Shown: positions 26,784-38,529 of the stretch, one piece after another
Layout: each line of letters begins with the position of its first letter
Numbering within the stretch: the first letter of the stretch is position 1
From: Saxidomus purpurata
Lineage: Eukaryota > Mollusca > Bivalvia > Venerida > Veneridae
NCBI GenBank assembly: GCA_022818135.1
Contig: JAFMSR010000017.1
Span: 12,042,561-12,106,560 of the forward strand
DNA length: 64,000 nt
Direction of reading: 5' to 3'
Program-made: the position numbers and the translations under genes
Notes under the pieces: generated by a model
Seen by the model: only the letters and a program-made list of their open reading frames with translations
Told to the model about the DNA's origin: nothing
The model's database searches: none

Positions 26784-26819
<36 letters not shown>
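26769..26819. repeat. (CA)n microsatellite in RT-element 3' region
   Basis: Nearly pure CA run with one CG variant, part of the 26.7-kb RT-element copy. The same tract is at 55206-55250 and, inverted, at 57662-57712. Confidence 0.9.
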
Positions 26820-26821
<2 letters not shown>

Positions 26822-27300
26822 ATGTACACACACACACATATACACTACCAACACACACTAGCATACAAAGCAAACACACGAGGACAAAACGAACAATTAA
26901 AGGAACACGTGGGGCCCCGCCCCCTTGGAACGGTCAGTGGCAAAAACACCACTGGGGAGCTTAAACCGGTTTATGGTGCGCACCCAACCTCACTCTTACC
27001 CCCACCATGTTCCAAAGTCACAGGACAGTGTAAATAAAAGTAATCCCTGCTAGGTGAATCTCTAACACACCAATGGAAACAAAAGGCATGGTATGTAAAA
27101 CACAAAAATGCTCGTGTATAAATATATAAAAAGCAAACCTTGAGAACCAAAAAACGTATGTACTCAATGCCTTTGCAGAAGGCAGAGCACCAAGAGAAAC
27201 ACCCTTAAGGGCCCGACGAAAAGGCCAGAGGACAGAAATCAAAACAGTTTCGTCCCAGTGGGATTTAAAACTGCCCATCACAGAGTCCTCCCCTCTTCCG

Positions 27301-27474
27301 TCAGACACAATCAAAGAGGGAAGCATAGCGTCCAACTGTAAACGGGTTGAACACCAAACATGCGGTGTGTCTCAAAACAGTTGGGTCGTAACCTCTTTTA
27401 ACAAAACGTTTTATAATTTTAGCAAATACAGTTGGAAAATTGCCATGACCCAAAACACGAAGTTTAAGAAACCA
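27301..27474 (-). pseudogene. RT C-terminus in the 26.7-kb copy
   Basis: The minus strand reads GHGNFPTVFAKIIKRFVKRG, then DPTVLRHTACLVFNPF, and stops after SLFDCV at 27301. This frame is open here but broken by a single-base loss in the 55.9-kb copy, so it is probably the true C-terminus of the family's RT protein. Confidence 0.6.
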
Positions 27475-28138
27475 TGTCTGTACGACAATTAAAAAATATT
27501 TTCAACACATTTGCTGTGTAATACTATACACAATATCTACGTTGTGCAGTCGAGTCATGAGTCATTGTTTATGATTGAAATTGCGGTAAAGTTTTATTAA
27601 TGAAATATATGTGTATAAAACTATGTATTGCACAGTTGAAATATCACATCTGTTCAAGTTTCCACAACCAACAGAATCATGCAAACACTACATTTTGAAT
27701 AGAACTTTACAATGTATATACAGAATTAGGTATTTCAACTGAACTAGTTTCAATATGAATGTATAGAAAAGACCGTTACACAATTTCTTGGTCTTTGCTT
27801 ACGTGAAGCGAAATGAAATCGCTTCACACAAACCTCAAAAAGATACGGCGATTGTTAATAAAAGTTAACTCTGTTTATTTATATCATCGCAAAACATCTG
27901 GCACAGGAATAGATAATCTCAGAGATAACAAGATTACAACACTGTGTTTCTGCGTCAAATACATGTGTTTTAAGGTTAATATTTCACAGATTGCCAAAGT
28001 CAATCACAATAAAGTGTTGTGGTGTCTGTGATTTGATTGTTATCGGATACGCTTGTGCTGTAAAACAGGATTTGTTTACTTCAGGGTTAATTAAGCTGCT
28101 TCATGTTGTGGTATATCAACAGAGAATTTGAGAATATT
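27475..28138. other. no gene recognised
   Basis: AT-rich DNA between the RT-element fragment and MITE family 1 copy 2. Confidence 0.45.
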
Positions 28139-28509
28139 TTAAAGCTGCTCGCTCACATTTCAGGCGATTTTTTTTTTATCCAAAATAATATATTTAAGTA
28201 TACAATGTAAAAGTTAATGCAAGAATCAACAATGGAAGTAAAAATCTAAGTAGCAATTTGTAAAGTCCCATTGAAAAGTTGGTAGGGTTTAGATTAACGA
28301 CACCGCTACAGTATATGGTTTTATTTGAATTTCAAAAGCATATGTAGTGCTTTATTTTTTGGAAGCGTATACTTTCCAATATACCCATAAACTCGATAGG
28401 CATTTATACTGGGACATTTATATATGACAATGCGTTCTGAAATATGTTATTTTCAGAGAATTTCGGGAACTTTATTTTTTCACTAAAATCTGGGAGCGAG
28501 CAACTTTAA
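28139..28509 (+). mobile_element. MITE family 1, copy 2
   Basis: Same inverted ends and interior as the copy at 24.3 kb, more diverged (GCTCACATTTC in the left end, GAGCAACT in the right end). TTAA flanks both sides. Non-coding. Confidence 0.82.
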
Positions 28510-29119
28510 GATACATGGTAAAGCTTGGTTTAAAGGTAACATGTTAGATGTTCCATAGTATTCATGTATGTAGAATGAAACGTGAACATTTGAAGAGGCA
28601 CTCCCTTAAACTAGATTTATGTTAAAATAACTTGTAAACTTAAAGTAATACATTATACGTTAATTTTAAGAATCGTATCTTAACATGAAGGATTCAGGCC
28701 CCAAAAAGCATCAATAACCGGTAAAATAAGTGAAATTAGATGTGTTTGGGAACCGTTAAACCTTCATAAAATTTTCATTATCGGTTTTGATTTGTGGGCA
28801 GATAGCAATTTATTAGAAAAGATCGCTTAATAGGCATTTTGTGCAAATACGAAACATATCTACATATATATTTTTCTAGAGTAATGCATTGATATATGTG
28901 GTACTAACAATAAGCTTAATTTTGATGATTTGATAAAATAATCTGCTAGATCGTCCCTATAAAGTCAAGAGCACTAAGATTCTATAGAAAATTGAATATC
29001 ATTACATACATTTTAAAGGACTATAGGACTGCTTTCGTTAATTTATAACAATTTAAACAGTGTCCTAAATTTCAAAAATGAAGATGTCATTTTAATCTGA
29101 ACAGTACCAACAAGTATCG
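28510..29119. other. no gene recognised
   Basis: 'aggcactccctta' near 28596 resembles the left end of MITE family 2, but no partner end is seen. Confidence 0.35.
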
Positions 29120-29360
29120 AGAAGGTGCTCTCTGGACATTTATTGACTGATTATCGATTTGTGCAGATCATGATCAGACTGCACGGAAAAGCAGCCTGGT
29201 GGTCGCCAAGGCGTGGCCACTTGCTGATAAGATACGGTAGTTGCTGTGTTAACTTCCGGAAGAAGGATAGGTCTATGATTTTGAGGGGTAGCGTGGGGAT
29301 CGAACCCGCGTCCTTTTTAAAGTCGACGCCTTAATCTTTGCGCTGTCGATTCAACTTGTT
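29120..29360 (-). mobile_element. tRNA-derived SINE, minus strand
   Basis: The minus strand has a degraded A box 'tcgacagcgcaaagattaag' and a perfect B box 'gggttcgatcccc', followed by a body containing 'ccaccaggctgcttttccgt' and 'gcagtctgatcatgatctgc'. The acceptor stem does not pair. The 69-codon + frame here is a shadow. Confidence 0.6.
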
Positions 29361-29839
29361 AAATGCAAAAAAATATACGGTATATGTGTTTTATTCCGTC
29401 TTTACTCTCAATCACTTGTTTGACATACGGAGTGCAGTGTTTCGTTTTTGAACTACACATGTACGTTTAGCAAATGTCTAGACAATTTAGAATTATTTAT
29501 TTCTTATATTTCTCTCTATTTGCCTTACAACATGGTTTTCCTTATTTATCGTCCAATGTCTCTGGAAATCTGTTTAATATTCTATGACATTCTTACTGTG
29601 ATCGATTGTTAGCCACCGTTGTCAAAGTTCCTTTCCTGTGTCCATAATTTAATCAACTTAACTCTCAAGTTTTGCATTCGAAAATAGTTGAGAATTCTTG
29701 CAAGACTGTTGTCCTGGGAATATTGGATCTTGAGGTCAGGCTGCAAAATAAAAACATAATGTCCTCTTCGTGCTCCTCGCTGAAATTCTTATAGAATATT
29801 AAGAAAGACGTGATTTGAATACACTTCCTGATCAATGTC

Positions 29840-30196
29840 TTAAAGCTGCTCGCTCTCAGTTACTGTTGAAAAAAATATTTTAAAAAAATTGACATTCTTA
29901 TTCATAAATATAAAACTAAGGGCTAGAAAAAAAAATAAGCAAAAATCGAGATAGGAATTTGCTGAAATCGATTGAAAAGGTCGGTTACACGGCACCGCTA
30001 CACTATATGTTTATACTGAAATTTCAAAAGCGTTTGCTTTTGAATTTGGTAGCGTATTTTTCGAAATTTAGAGATGTATGTGACATGAATTTATACTGGA
30101 GTCTTTTTATATGACCTTATGATCTAAAATACGTTATTTACATACAGTTTGAAGAAATTATTTTCTTTACCAAAATCTGAGAGCGAGCAGTTTTAA
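29840..30196 (+). mobile_element. MITE family 1, copy 3
   Basis: Begins with AGCTGCTCGCTCTCAG and ends CTGAGAGCGAGCAGTT, with TTAA at both borders. The interior matches the other family members, including the segments 'caccgctacactatatg' and 'tttcaaaagcgtttgc'. Confidence 0.85.
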
Positions 30197-32080
30197 CTCT
30201 TTACTTTCTAACTTGTCCAGCTTTTAAGTAGGAACATACCATTAAATAAGGGGTGCTTAGTGGTAATTCATTGACTAAATACCAAACAGTGTATAGATTA
30301 TGATGAGATTGGCCGGATGTTCAGGCCAACCATGATCTGAGCTTGTCACAGAAGCAGATTCACTTACCACCAGCAAGTTAATAACTAAAATTTTTTTTTT
30401 TCTGTACGTATTGTCTAAAATAAGTCTAAATATATATTATATCGTATATTAAATACAAAACAGTAAATCATTTCATACAGATACAGAATGACAACAGGAA
30501 TGTATGGTTATGCGCTTGTTTGAAGTCGACAAATACTTTTTGAGACGACATGGAGACTAATTAATTATGTAACCTGGTCATAATTCATGCAATACTTTGC
30601 ATGTATGTGTTGTGAAATTTCTCGTTTCTGTTTTGTTCGTTAAACATCACTACTGTTTTAAAATCCTTAACATGTCCAACAGACCATACAACCAAATTCT
30701 CTAGTTAATCTCAATATGACATTATTAAAGTTGCAAATATTTAAATATTATTTCCATAATACAGACCAAACGAAACAGCGCTGAAAGCGGGGTATTTTCA
30801 AATGCACGGAGTGCTCACAAAAGTAACTTTTTTATTTATCATTTTTATATCATAGGTAAACGACATTATATTTTTAGAGAAGAAATATCGTTTAACCCTG
30901 TAAAAAATCATCTTTCAGCGGTACCACTTTTTTGCTAAAATTGTCTATGTCTAATTGACTTCGGGGAAACGAAATATGGGAATTTAACAATCATTATGTT
31001 GAAGTTAAGTTGCGTATTTTTTACTTAATATTAAAGACATCAATTTTACTTTTGCAACGAATGATTTCTTGAGGACATAGTTTATGCATTTCCGAGACAC
31101 GGCTCTGTAATAATGCATGTACTTCGTGCGTCTTCCTGTCCAGCACAGCGGTAAAAGTTGTTTACTAGCACAGGTTAACGTGCTTAATTTCCTGTAACTC
31201 GTATTCTATAACATATACCGGAGCTTAAACTTTAATTATAGCGCGATCTTAGTTTCGAAAGTAATTGTAAAATTAAATATGCATGGTTCTCCTCGCATTA
31301 TTCACTGCATAACCGAATAGCTGAAGACTTTATTTCCCTAATGTTGATATTTAATGGTAAACTCCCTTTATTGTAAGACATCAAACCTTACGAAAACCTT
31401 AAATGTATAAGTAAGTATATCTTCAAGAGAATGGTGACATTAAACTCATATCAGTTTAGTTGAAAAAATATGATTATTGGAGCGTAATATTTTCACTGCA
31501 TTTACAGGACAATAAAAGGTAATACATTTGTTTCCGTTTGTAGAAGAATGTTGGATCATTATACATTTGTCTCATCCAGAAGACATAGTTGGAACATAAA
31601 ACATATGACATACAGCTCATAAGTGAACAACATGTCTACAATGCAGCCTCAGCGTCGTATAAAATTCTACATTCGCTCATAAAATTTGTAAGGGTTCTGT
31701 GAAACATTTTCGAGAAAGCGGAGTATGAACGAAACTTCTTCATTAAGACTACCCGGTATATAGACCGCTGTCCATATTAAGACCAAACACGTTTCATAGT
31801 AAAATTGTCTCAATAAAAAGACCATTGCCATATTAAGACTACTTTATAGTGGTCTGAAGAGTGGCCTTATCATTGGAACTTTTATTTTAAAATGACATGT
31901 AGTCAGCGCGGTGGCGTTTAAACCACAATTTAGATTTTTTGTGGCAATTTCGACAGTGTTTAGTTTGGAGATTGTCAATCAAAGGTTATTTTAATTTATT
32001 ACAAATGGCCCACGCAGTACCACGTACATGTACCCCTTCAGCCTATCTTAGAGTATGTGGTAATTTAGACAAAGATTAGT
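30197..32080. other. no gene recognised
   Basis: AT-rich, presumed to be within the K2P intron if the first exon is upstream. 31740-31860 has repeated 'atattaagac' words, possibly a small decayed repeat. Confidence 0.4.
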
Positions 32081-32444
32081 TTAAAGCTGCTCGCTCTCAG
32101 ATTTTGGTTAAAAAAATAAAGTTCTTCAAACTGTATTTTGATAACGTATTTTAGAACATATATTCATATAAAAAGGCGTCAGTATAAATTCCTGTCACCC
32201 ATACTTCTAAATTTCAAATAATACGCTACCAAATTCATAAGCGTTGCAAACGCTTTTGAAATTTCAATATAACATATAGTGTAGCGGTCCCGTGTTACCG
32301 ACATTTTCAGTCGCTTTCTACAAATTCCTACCTACATTTTTGCTTATATTTTGATCTAGCCTTTAGTTTTATATTTATGTATAAGTATGTCAATTTCAAA
32401 AAGATAAAAAAATGTCAACGGTAACTGAGAGCGAGCAGCTTTAA
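32081..32444 (-). mobile_element. MITE family 1, copy 4 (opposite orientation)
   Basis: Ends are AGCTGCTCGCTCTCAG and CTGAGAGCGAGCAGCT with flanking TTAA. The interior is the reverse complement of the other four copies, with the 'aaagttcttcaaactg' block now at the left end. It lies in the presumed intron, about 1.1 kb before the K2P exon. Confidence 0.85.
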
Positions 32445-33490
32445 GTACCACTGCTGGTATAATTGGAAAACGGCTTATTGAATGTTTCACGCATTGTCAT
32501 TCTGTTAACATTGTTTCTTAGGCCACAAGTTTATGTTTTTGCAAACCAACTTCATCCCTTCACTTATGTGCATATCATGGTTTATAAACTTGTGTATACA
32601 TCTAATTATCTGTATATGTATGCATCATGTTTGTTTTAACCATGTTTGTACATCTGTGATATACTAAAATAAATCTATCTATCTATCTTTCATCGAAGGC
32701 TGACACGACTATATCGCATTATTTTCTCTCAGACATTCAAATTATCATATTCGAAAAAACATTGCAAAGAGGTATAGAAAATATATTTGTTTAAGCTAAC
32801 TGTTCATCATCTAGGGAATTACTCTACCAAATTTGCATACAGTTTTAATAATTGCATACGCAATACGTCTGTGGAGATATATTTACAATGGGTTAACAGG
32901 CTATTACTCAATTTCCTGAATATAAATGAACTGCCAAACATTTGTGTTTATGATCGCCCACCGTGCATTCTGTCCAGGGTTGAACGACTTAATTGTCTAG
33001 ACTAGGTATACTTGGCAAATTGGAAAGGAACCCGTCGAGGCGGGCATCAGGAAATTTTAAATGTTGAAAAGAAAAATGAATTTACTATGAAATATTTTCC
33101 GACATCTGCGGAACTTGCAATTTTGTTTAAGAAAATCGAAACTTGGAAGCAATGAATACTCTAATTTTAATTATTTCCCCTTTTTTTTCTTGTACGGGAA
33201 TTTGCTATTTCATGATAAATTGGTACATGTAGCATGCATGTTAGAACAAGATGTCGATTTGTTGGTTTTAACGAGAAACTTTCTGTTTGGCACTAATAAT
33301 AATATCGGTGGGTGTTCGTCTTTTCCAGCTCTACATGAACCATAGCAATATCAGTTGAGCTCCGGGGAAAACCCGTCGTTAGAATAAATAGCAAACACCA
33401 TGCACGGGCCTTTATGTCATATCTTGCTGCTCGTCTACGTAAACATGTTTGTATTAGTCACCACTACATAAATATCATATTTATATATAC
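32445..33490 (+). other. intronic sequence upstream of the K2P exon
   Basis: AT-rich sequence between a MITE and the channel exon. It contains a short TCTA-type microsatellite near 32675-32692. I see no channel exon with M1/P1 features here. Confidence 0.5.
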
Positions 33491-33508
33491 ATCTTATTTA
33501 TTTTTCAG
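33491..33508 (+). other. 3' splice acceptor of the K2P exon
   Basis: A T-rich tract ending in tttttcag directly precedes the GYG codon. Splicing here adds two bases (gt) to a first G from the previous exon, restoring the pore glycine. An intron in the first-pore GYG codon is, as I recall, a common position in K2P genes. Confidence 0.85.
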
Positions 33509-34311
33509 GTTACGGGCACAGTACTCCGCAGACAGACGGTGGGAAAATATTTTGTATGGCTTACGCCCTTATTGGCATTCCGCTGTGTATCGTCATGTTC
33601 CAAAGTGTCGGGGAACGTCTGAACACATTTGTGACGTTTTTGATGAAGCAAGGAAAAAAGTGTTTACGCATGAAGAAAACGGAAGTGAGCCAGACAAATT
33701 TGATATTAGTGACAATGAATCTGAGTGGCATAGTTTTGACCGCAGGTGCTGCAGCTTTCGTTCATTTTGAAGGTTGGGGATATATAGATTCATTGTATTA
33801 TTGCTTTATAACGCTCACTACAATAGGTTTTGGTGATCTCGTGGCATTACAAAAACACAATGCTCTTGAACTGAAACCTCATTACGTAGCTTTTAGTTTA
33901 ATATTCATTCTATTTGGCCTAACAGTGATATCTGCTGCAATGAATCTGCTTGTTTTACGTTTTTTAACGATGAATACGGAAGATGAACGAAGAGACGAGC
34001 TAGAAGCAGCCGCGGCTGCGCAGACAGCAGTAAGATTAGACGGTGACGTCATAACCGGAAACGGTGTTGTAGTATCTCAGGCACAGGAAAATCCAGAATT
34101 TAGTGACCATATTTCCGTGTGTTCCTGTTCGTGTTATAACATTCGCTCAAAAGACAAACATAGGTACAAGGTTACTCGATCACCAACGAGAATAAGCCAT
34201 CTTCTTCCAATGAACAGCATCTCTCACGAAAAGGAAGATATTTACTCATTTATTGACGAAAATAGTTCAACAAATCATTATTTTATACACAAGAAAAGAG
34301 CATCTGTATAA
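33509..34311 (+). CDS. KCNK: TASK-type two-pore-domain K+ channel, last coding exon (partial)
   Basis: This exon encodes the C-terminal ~266 residues of an acid-sensitive background K+ channel acting at the plasma membrane as a dimer. It opens with YGH, completing the first-pore GYG; the first Gly codon is split by the intron (phase 1). M2 follows (IFCMAYALIGIPL...), then a basic M2-M3 linker, M3 (LILVTMNLSGIVL...), the second pore with TTIGFGD (GFG codons 33826-33834) and M4 ending VLRFLT (33952-33969), then a ~110-residue cytosolic tail. The His after GYG matches the TASK external pH sensor, VLRFLT matches the TASK VLRFMT element at the M4 end, and the C-terminal KKRASV resembles the TASK 14-3-3 binding end (basic pair, penultimate Ser, final Val). 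Stop is TAA at 34309. M1 and the rest of P1 are on upstream exon(s) not found here. Assignment to TASK is strong; which paralogue is not resolvable. Confidence 0.93.
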
Positions 34312-34925
34312 CGGAAGTCAGGTGAAAAACCTACTTTATACCGCGCTCATAATGAATTCCTACGCATCCAAAGTTCAGCCGTTCGTTATAACCAAATATT
34401 GAACATGTGTGTTATAACGGTTTATATTTACATGAAATAATCGGACCCAAAATAAATTCGTTATATCCGGAACGTAGCTGCATCAAGTGTCGTTCTATAC
34501 GGGATTCACTTTATGTACATTTCAAGGTTGCCATGGCGATGCAAAATCAGGGGGAAAGATTATTAAGCTTGTTTGCTTATTGTTTTTACTTGGAAATTCT
34601 TTGGCCTGATGAAACGCTCAATTTCCATTTCAAAATATCTCTTTAAACGCACTTGATGGAGATGTATGAGAAAGAAATCCAGGAATTATGTCCTAAAAGC
34701 ATAAGAAAGATGGATATCCATTTAATTTCGCATCTCTTGTCGAGTTTAAGATGGCTTTGCTCACATGCATTAACTTGCTGACATAGTTATAAATAAACGA
34801 GAGTTTATTTATTTATATTATATGTATATAAAGTATATAGTGCTAAATGTAGATGTCGTACAAGTGAAACAAATCTGTGGTTACAGATGATAGCCCGATA
34901 CTTAAAGTATTTTCATCTTCTACCC
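34312..34925 (+). other. probable 3' UTR and downstream flank of the K2P gene
   Basis: Non-coding sequence after the channel stop. At 34355-34470 it has several 'cgttataa/cgttatat' words resembling the repeat at 24706-25335, suggesting a decayed insertion within the UTR. The 79-codon frame at 34407 looks like chance. Confidence 0.35.
34792..34797 (+). terminator. candidate polyadenylation signal of the K2P gene
   Basis: AATAAA lies about 480 bases after the channel stop codon. It is the clearest canonical hexamer before the next MITE (34930). An earlier AATAAA near 34451 is an alternative. No transcript evidence is available. Confidence 0.3.
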
Positions 34926-35263
34926 ATAAAGCTGCTCGCTCTCAGTTGCCGTTGTTAATTTTTTTTTTAAATGACATACTTAAACATATATATAAAACTT
35001 AAGGCTATAATAAACAATAGATGTAAAAATATAGGTAAAATGCCGGTTTAACGGCACCGCTACACTATATGTTTATATTGGAATTTCAAAAGTGTGTGCA
35101 ACGCTTTATTATTTGGTAGCGTATTATTTCAAATCTACAGATATACCTGACAGGAATTAATACTGGAACCTTTTTATATGACTTTATGTTCTAAATTATG
35201 TAATTTTCATACAGTTTGAAGAACTTTAATTTTTTACCAAAATCTGAGAGCGAGCTGCTTTAA
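34926..35263 (+). mobile_element. MITE family 1, copy 5
   Basis: Left end AGCTGCTCGCTCTCAG, right end CTGAGAGCGAGCTGCT. The right flank is TTAA but the left flank is ATAA, the only one of ten borders in the family that departs from TTAA. It lies about 620 bases after the K2P stop codon. The interior is slightly shortened. Confidence 0.84.
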
Positions 35264-35341
35264 TAGATGCTGAAACTCCTTTTGAATTTGTGTTACTTTG
35301 ATGTCAGAAACAGAAAATGATATGTGAAAATTCGGATAGTA

Positions 35342-35595
35342 TACACTCAGTTCCAAAAGAAAGTGTGCACTTCGTTTTCTGTGATTTTTCATCGACTACT
35401 TTTCTGAAAGCCTATATATTTGGTACCAAAATTGAGATCTGTTTACGTACAATATGGCGAACATTTAAGATTTTGCAATCGATCGATGACAAATACACAT
35501 GAGATATAGTGTGCGAAAATTGAAGCCGATACGTCTGCTAAATATTGAAATATTTAAAATTAAGAAGTGCACACTTTCTTTTGGAACTGAGTGTA
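35342..35595. mobile_element. mariner/Tc1-like MITE with perfect 32-bp TIRs
   Basis: The first 32 bases (35342-35373) and last 32 bases (35564-35595) are exact inverted complements, starting TACACTCAGTTCC. Reading the outermost TA as the target duplication leaves ends CACTCAGTTCC, a Tc1/mariner-like arrangement. The 190-base interior has no transposase, so this is a non-autonomous, deletion-type copy. The perfect arms suggest a recent origin. Confidence 0.8.
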
Positions 35596-38502
35596 TGTTC
35601 TAACACACTTCCTTCGATAATATCTAAGGACGTGTATGTATGAAAATATTGTGTAAGCTTTCTGTGCTTTGAGTGATGGCACGATGTGGCGCAAAACACG
35701 GATGCTTATAACGGACATCGGACCACCAAATGTATATGGAAAGAGAAAAAAGGAGTTGTCAAGGCTTTTAACATAAAATGCTGTAAAGGTACGTTTAAAC
35801 GAATAATAAAGACGTCATTGCATGTTATAGATTTTCTGTCACATCACAGTAATTCGGTATTGGAGGATTGCCATTCGTCGACGAATAAACAGTCACGTAA
35901 ATTACTGATAAGACACAAATTAAAAAAGTTTGATAAGTCAAGCTAAATGACCAATACATGTCAGTATTGTTAAGTTTGGTGAACTGTTTTTGCAACATTT
36001 ATTTCTAAGTGAAAATTGAGAAATCTATCTGAAAGAGAATGAATTGTAGATACATGTATATTTCTCTTGATATAAGATCAACTCTTGTTAAGAATTGACT
36101 TAATGTAAATTGAGTAATTCAATTGTACTTGTCATCATGAAACGACGAATTAACTTTTAAATATTTTTCGAGAAATTTCTCTTCGTTAATTAGAAAACAA
36201 CGTCAAAGAATTTAACTAATAGAGAATTCCCTTTCGCTAGTCTGTCTGCATTGTCGTCACGTGAAAATACAGTTTGCTTTACACACTTTTATGCTAATGC
36301 TGAGGTAAATTCATAGTTTTGCGGACCTGTGAAAAGCGATATAGGCCGAGGGCGATGTCAAAACTATATATTGACCTCAAGCTAAGTTGAGATGTTTTTA
36401 GCTCTACTGGACGAAGTCCACAAAGTATTTCAATTGACTTGCCATAGTTACACTTTTAAGACGTGAAATTAGTTCAAGTTCGAGCTGTGAACAGTGTCAT
36501 GACTTACAGCAAATTGGTATAACTCGGTATGTTGGTTCTATTTCACTCAGTGTGCATGGGGTGGAGACAGGATTTACCTCGCAAGCCACTAATAATATCT
36601 GAATATATATCAACAAGTTAAAGCAATAAATAAGTAACATTTTCATAGAAATCAACAATTTCTGGCAATAAATCATTAATATATTAATAGATAACAATTG
36701 TTGGCAATCAATAAATAAGTCACTTATTGACGTAACTCAGCCGAATTTCATGCAATGAATTCTTATCATATCAATAGATTACAACAGTTGTTGGTAATGA
36801 AACAGTTATTTATTAATAAATATGAACATCTTTGGCAATAAGTGAGTAACATTTTAACAGATACTTACTAAACGTTTTGACAAATACACATTAACAGATG
36901 TCAACGCATGTGTCAATAAGTCGAAACATTCTATAGTGAGATTTGCACTAATTTGTCCAATGCACTTTGATGTCTCAATTTTATTATAGGATGAAGATGC
37001 AAAATATTTATAAATAATATCACTTTGACAAAGAAAGAATATATGAAGTAAAATATACACAGTTTATAAAGTGCATGCTCCTTTCTTATATAAAATTTGT
37101 AATGTAGGTGTTACATGCTGCTATTCGTAAAAGGTGCATATACCGTTTCAAGCAATATCTTCACAAAAACGAAGGGCCCTTCTTCTGCAGCAGTGTAGAA
37201 ATAGGTTATCTATGACACGTCCATGTATGCAAGACATGCCTTTCGCATTAAAAACATTTTAAAGGATGTATTCATACACACAAGTTTAATTATATGTCGC
37301 GTGGTTTTGTCTGATAGTCTGATAAGCATGCTGTTGAATTGTTAGCAGTTAAAATAAATCACAACTTAGTCGTGATACTAGGTGGTGATATGCTACATTA
37401 GCTGTTACTATTGCGTTAAATGTTATTTGATTATTGAATAATGATTTAATATATATGTTTGTATTTTAACCCTTGCGACGAAAGGAATTTACTGCATTCA
37501 AACGTGTATAATTGCGTCAACATGCTGTTCCAGGGAGTTAAAATATATGTTTACCGGGGTGTTTCCCTGTGATAATCTGTCCAATCCATTCCGTCGTAAA
37601 TATTCCAGGCATTTTGTACAGTGCGCATGCGTGAACATATAGACACATAGATCACAAATATCAGTTTGATTACTATAGCGCAATAAATGATACCTGCTTC
37701 TTTCTATCGATGTAAATACATTTTGATATAATTTTGTTTTACCTGTATAATAATAGGATGTTAATTGACCTGGCACTGGTCGCATTGGATTGAAAATGAA
37801 TGACCTTTGCTAAGGGAATTAATTTTATATATAATTAAGTGTTGAAATCGTTTTATTTTCATAGGGTGAAAATTGTTTGAGTTCATGATTTGTTTTTCAT
37901 GTATTTGAACATTGTACGTAGCGGATAACTTGCAGAATAGACAGCTATTTGTTTGTTTATTACGTACAAATAGTGTTTTACATGTACACTTGTTACTTCG
38001 CACATTTAAGTTGTAGTTTGTGACTATAATATCATATGTGCTGCTAGTTGCTAGATGTAGAAACACGGTTTCTTTAGAGAAGTTTTCAATTCAAAATCAC
38101 ATTTTTGTTTGACGACTTTATTATCCTGGAATCGCGAAAGAACAAGAAAGCAATAATGACAGAATGTGTAATGAAATTTTGGTATAATATTTGAAGAAAC
38201 CTAGCATGTGCTTTAATATACAAAATGTAACCTCCGTGACGTTTATAATTGCTTCCTTTACCTACACGATTTTTGCAAATATAATATTTTTGATTTTTTC
38301 ACATTAACATTATACGAGTACGAGCGATGATTTTGTTTTGCCAGAGATTCAGTTATTTATATTGTGACTCGTACAAATGTCTCGAGTCTTGTGACTTGAT
38401 TTTAACTCTGTGTTACACGATTGCAGTTCCGTAACTTCTGGAGTCATTGAGCAAGAAAAGCTATGAGTTTTATATAGTTCCTATGTAGTACATTAAAATC
38501 TT
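35596..38502. other. no confident gene
   Basis: AT-rich. Two overlapping minus frames (38066-37761 and 37785-37498, 101 and 95 codons) are Cys-containing but match nothing I know. Confidence 0.4.
36590..36900. repeat. degenerate AT-rich repeat
   Basis: 'ggcaataaataagtaacatt', 'atcaacaa.t' and 'aatagata' variants recur roughly every 50-70 bases. Identity is low and the unit is not sharply defined. Confidence 0.35.
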
Positions 38503-38529
38503 AATATATATATATATATATATATATAT
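38503..38529. repeat. (TA)n microsatellite
   Basis: About 13 TA units. Confidence 0.9.

Larger units (their letters stand above)
26676..27474 (-). mobile_element. 5'-truncated second copy of the YLDD RT element
   Basis: Nearly identical to 55110-55900: the same (CA)n tract, 'gaggacaaaacgaacaatta', 'gtttatggtgcgcacccaac' and the coding end of the RT. The match breaks off near 27474. It ends at 26676-26700 with 'aaaacaaaaataatatcaaa', a segment also found inside the RT ORF. Confidence 0.85.

Noticed and set aside
26623..26964. Frames rich in Thr-His or Val-Cys repeats (also 55079-55483)
   Set aside because: They translate the CA microsatellite in the RT element's 3' region.
33414..33770. 118-codon + frame overlapping the K2P exon
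   Set aside because: Shadow frame of the channel exon; the channel frame carries the family motifs.
37498..38066. Two overlapping minus-strand frames (95 and 101 codons) as a small gene
   Set aside because: They are in different frames, AT-rich in codon use, with no recognised motif or splice junction joining them.
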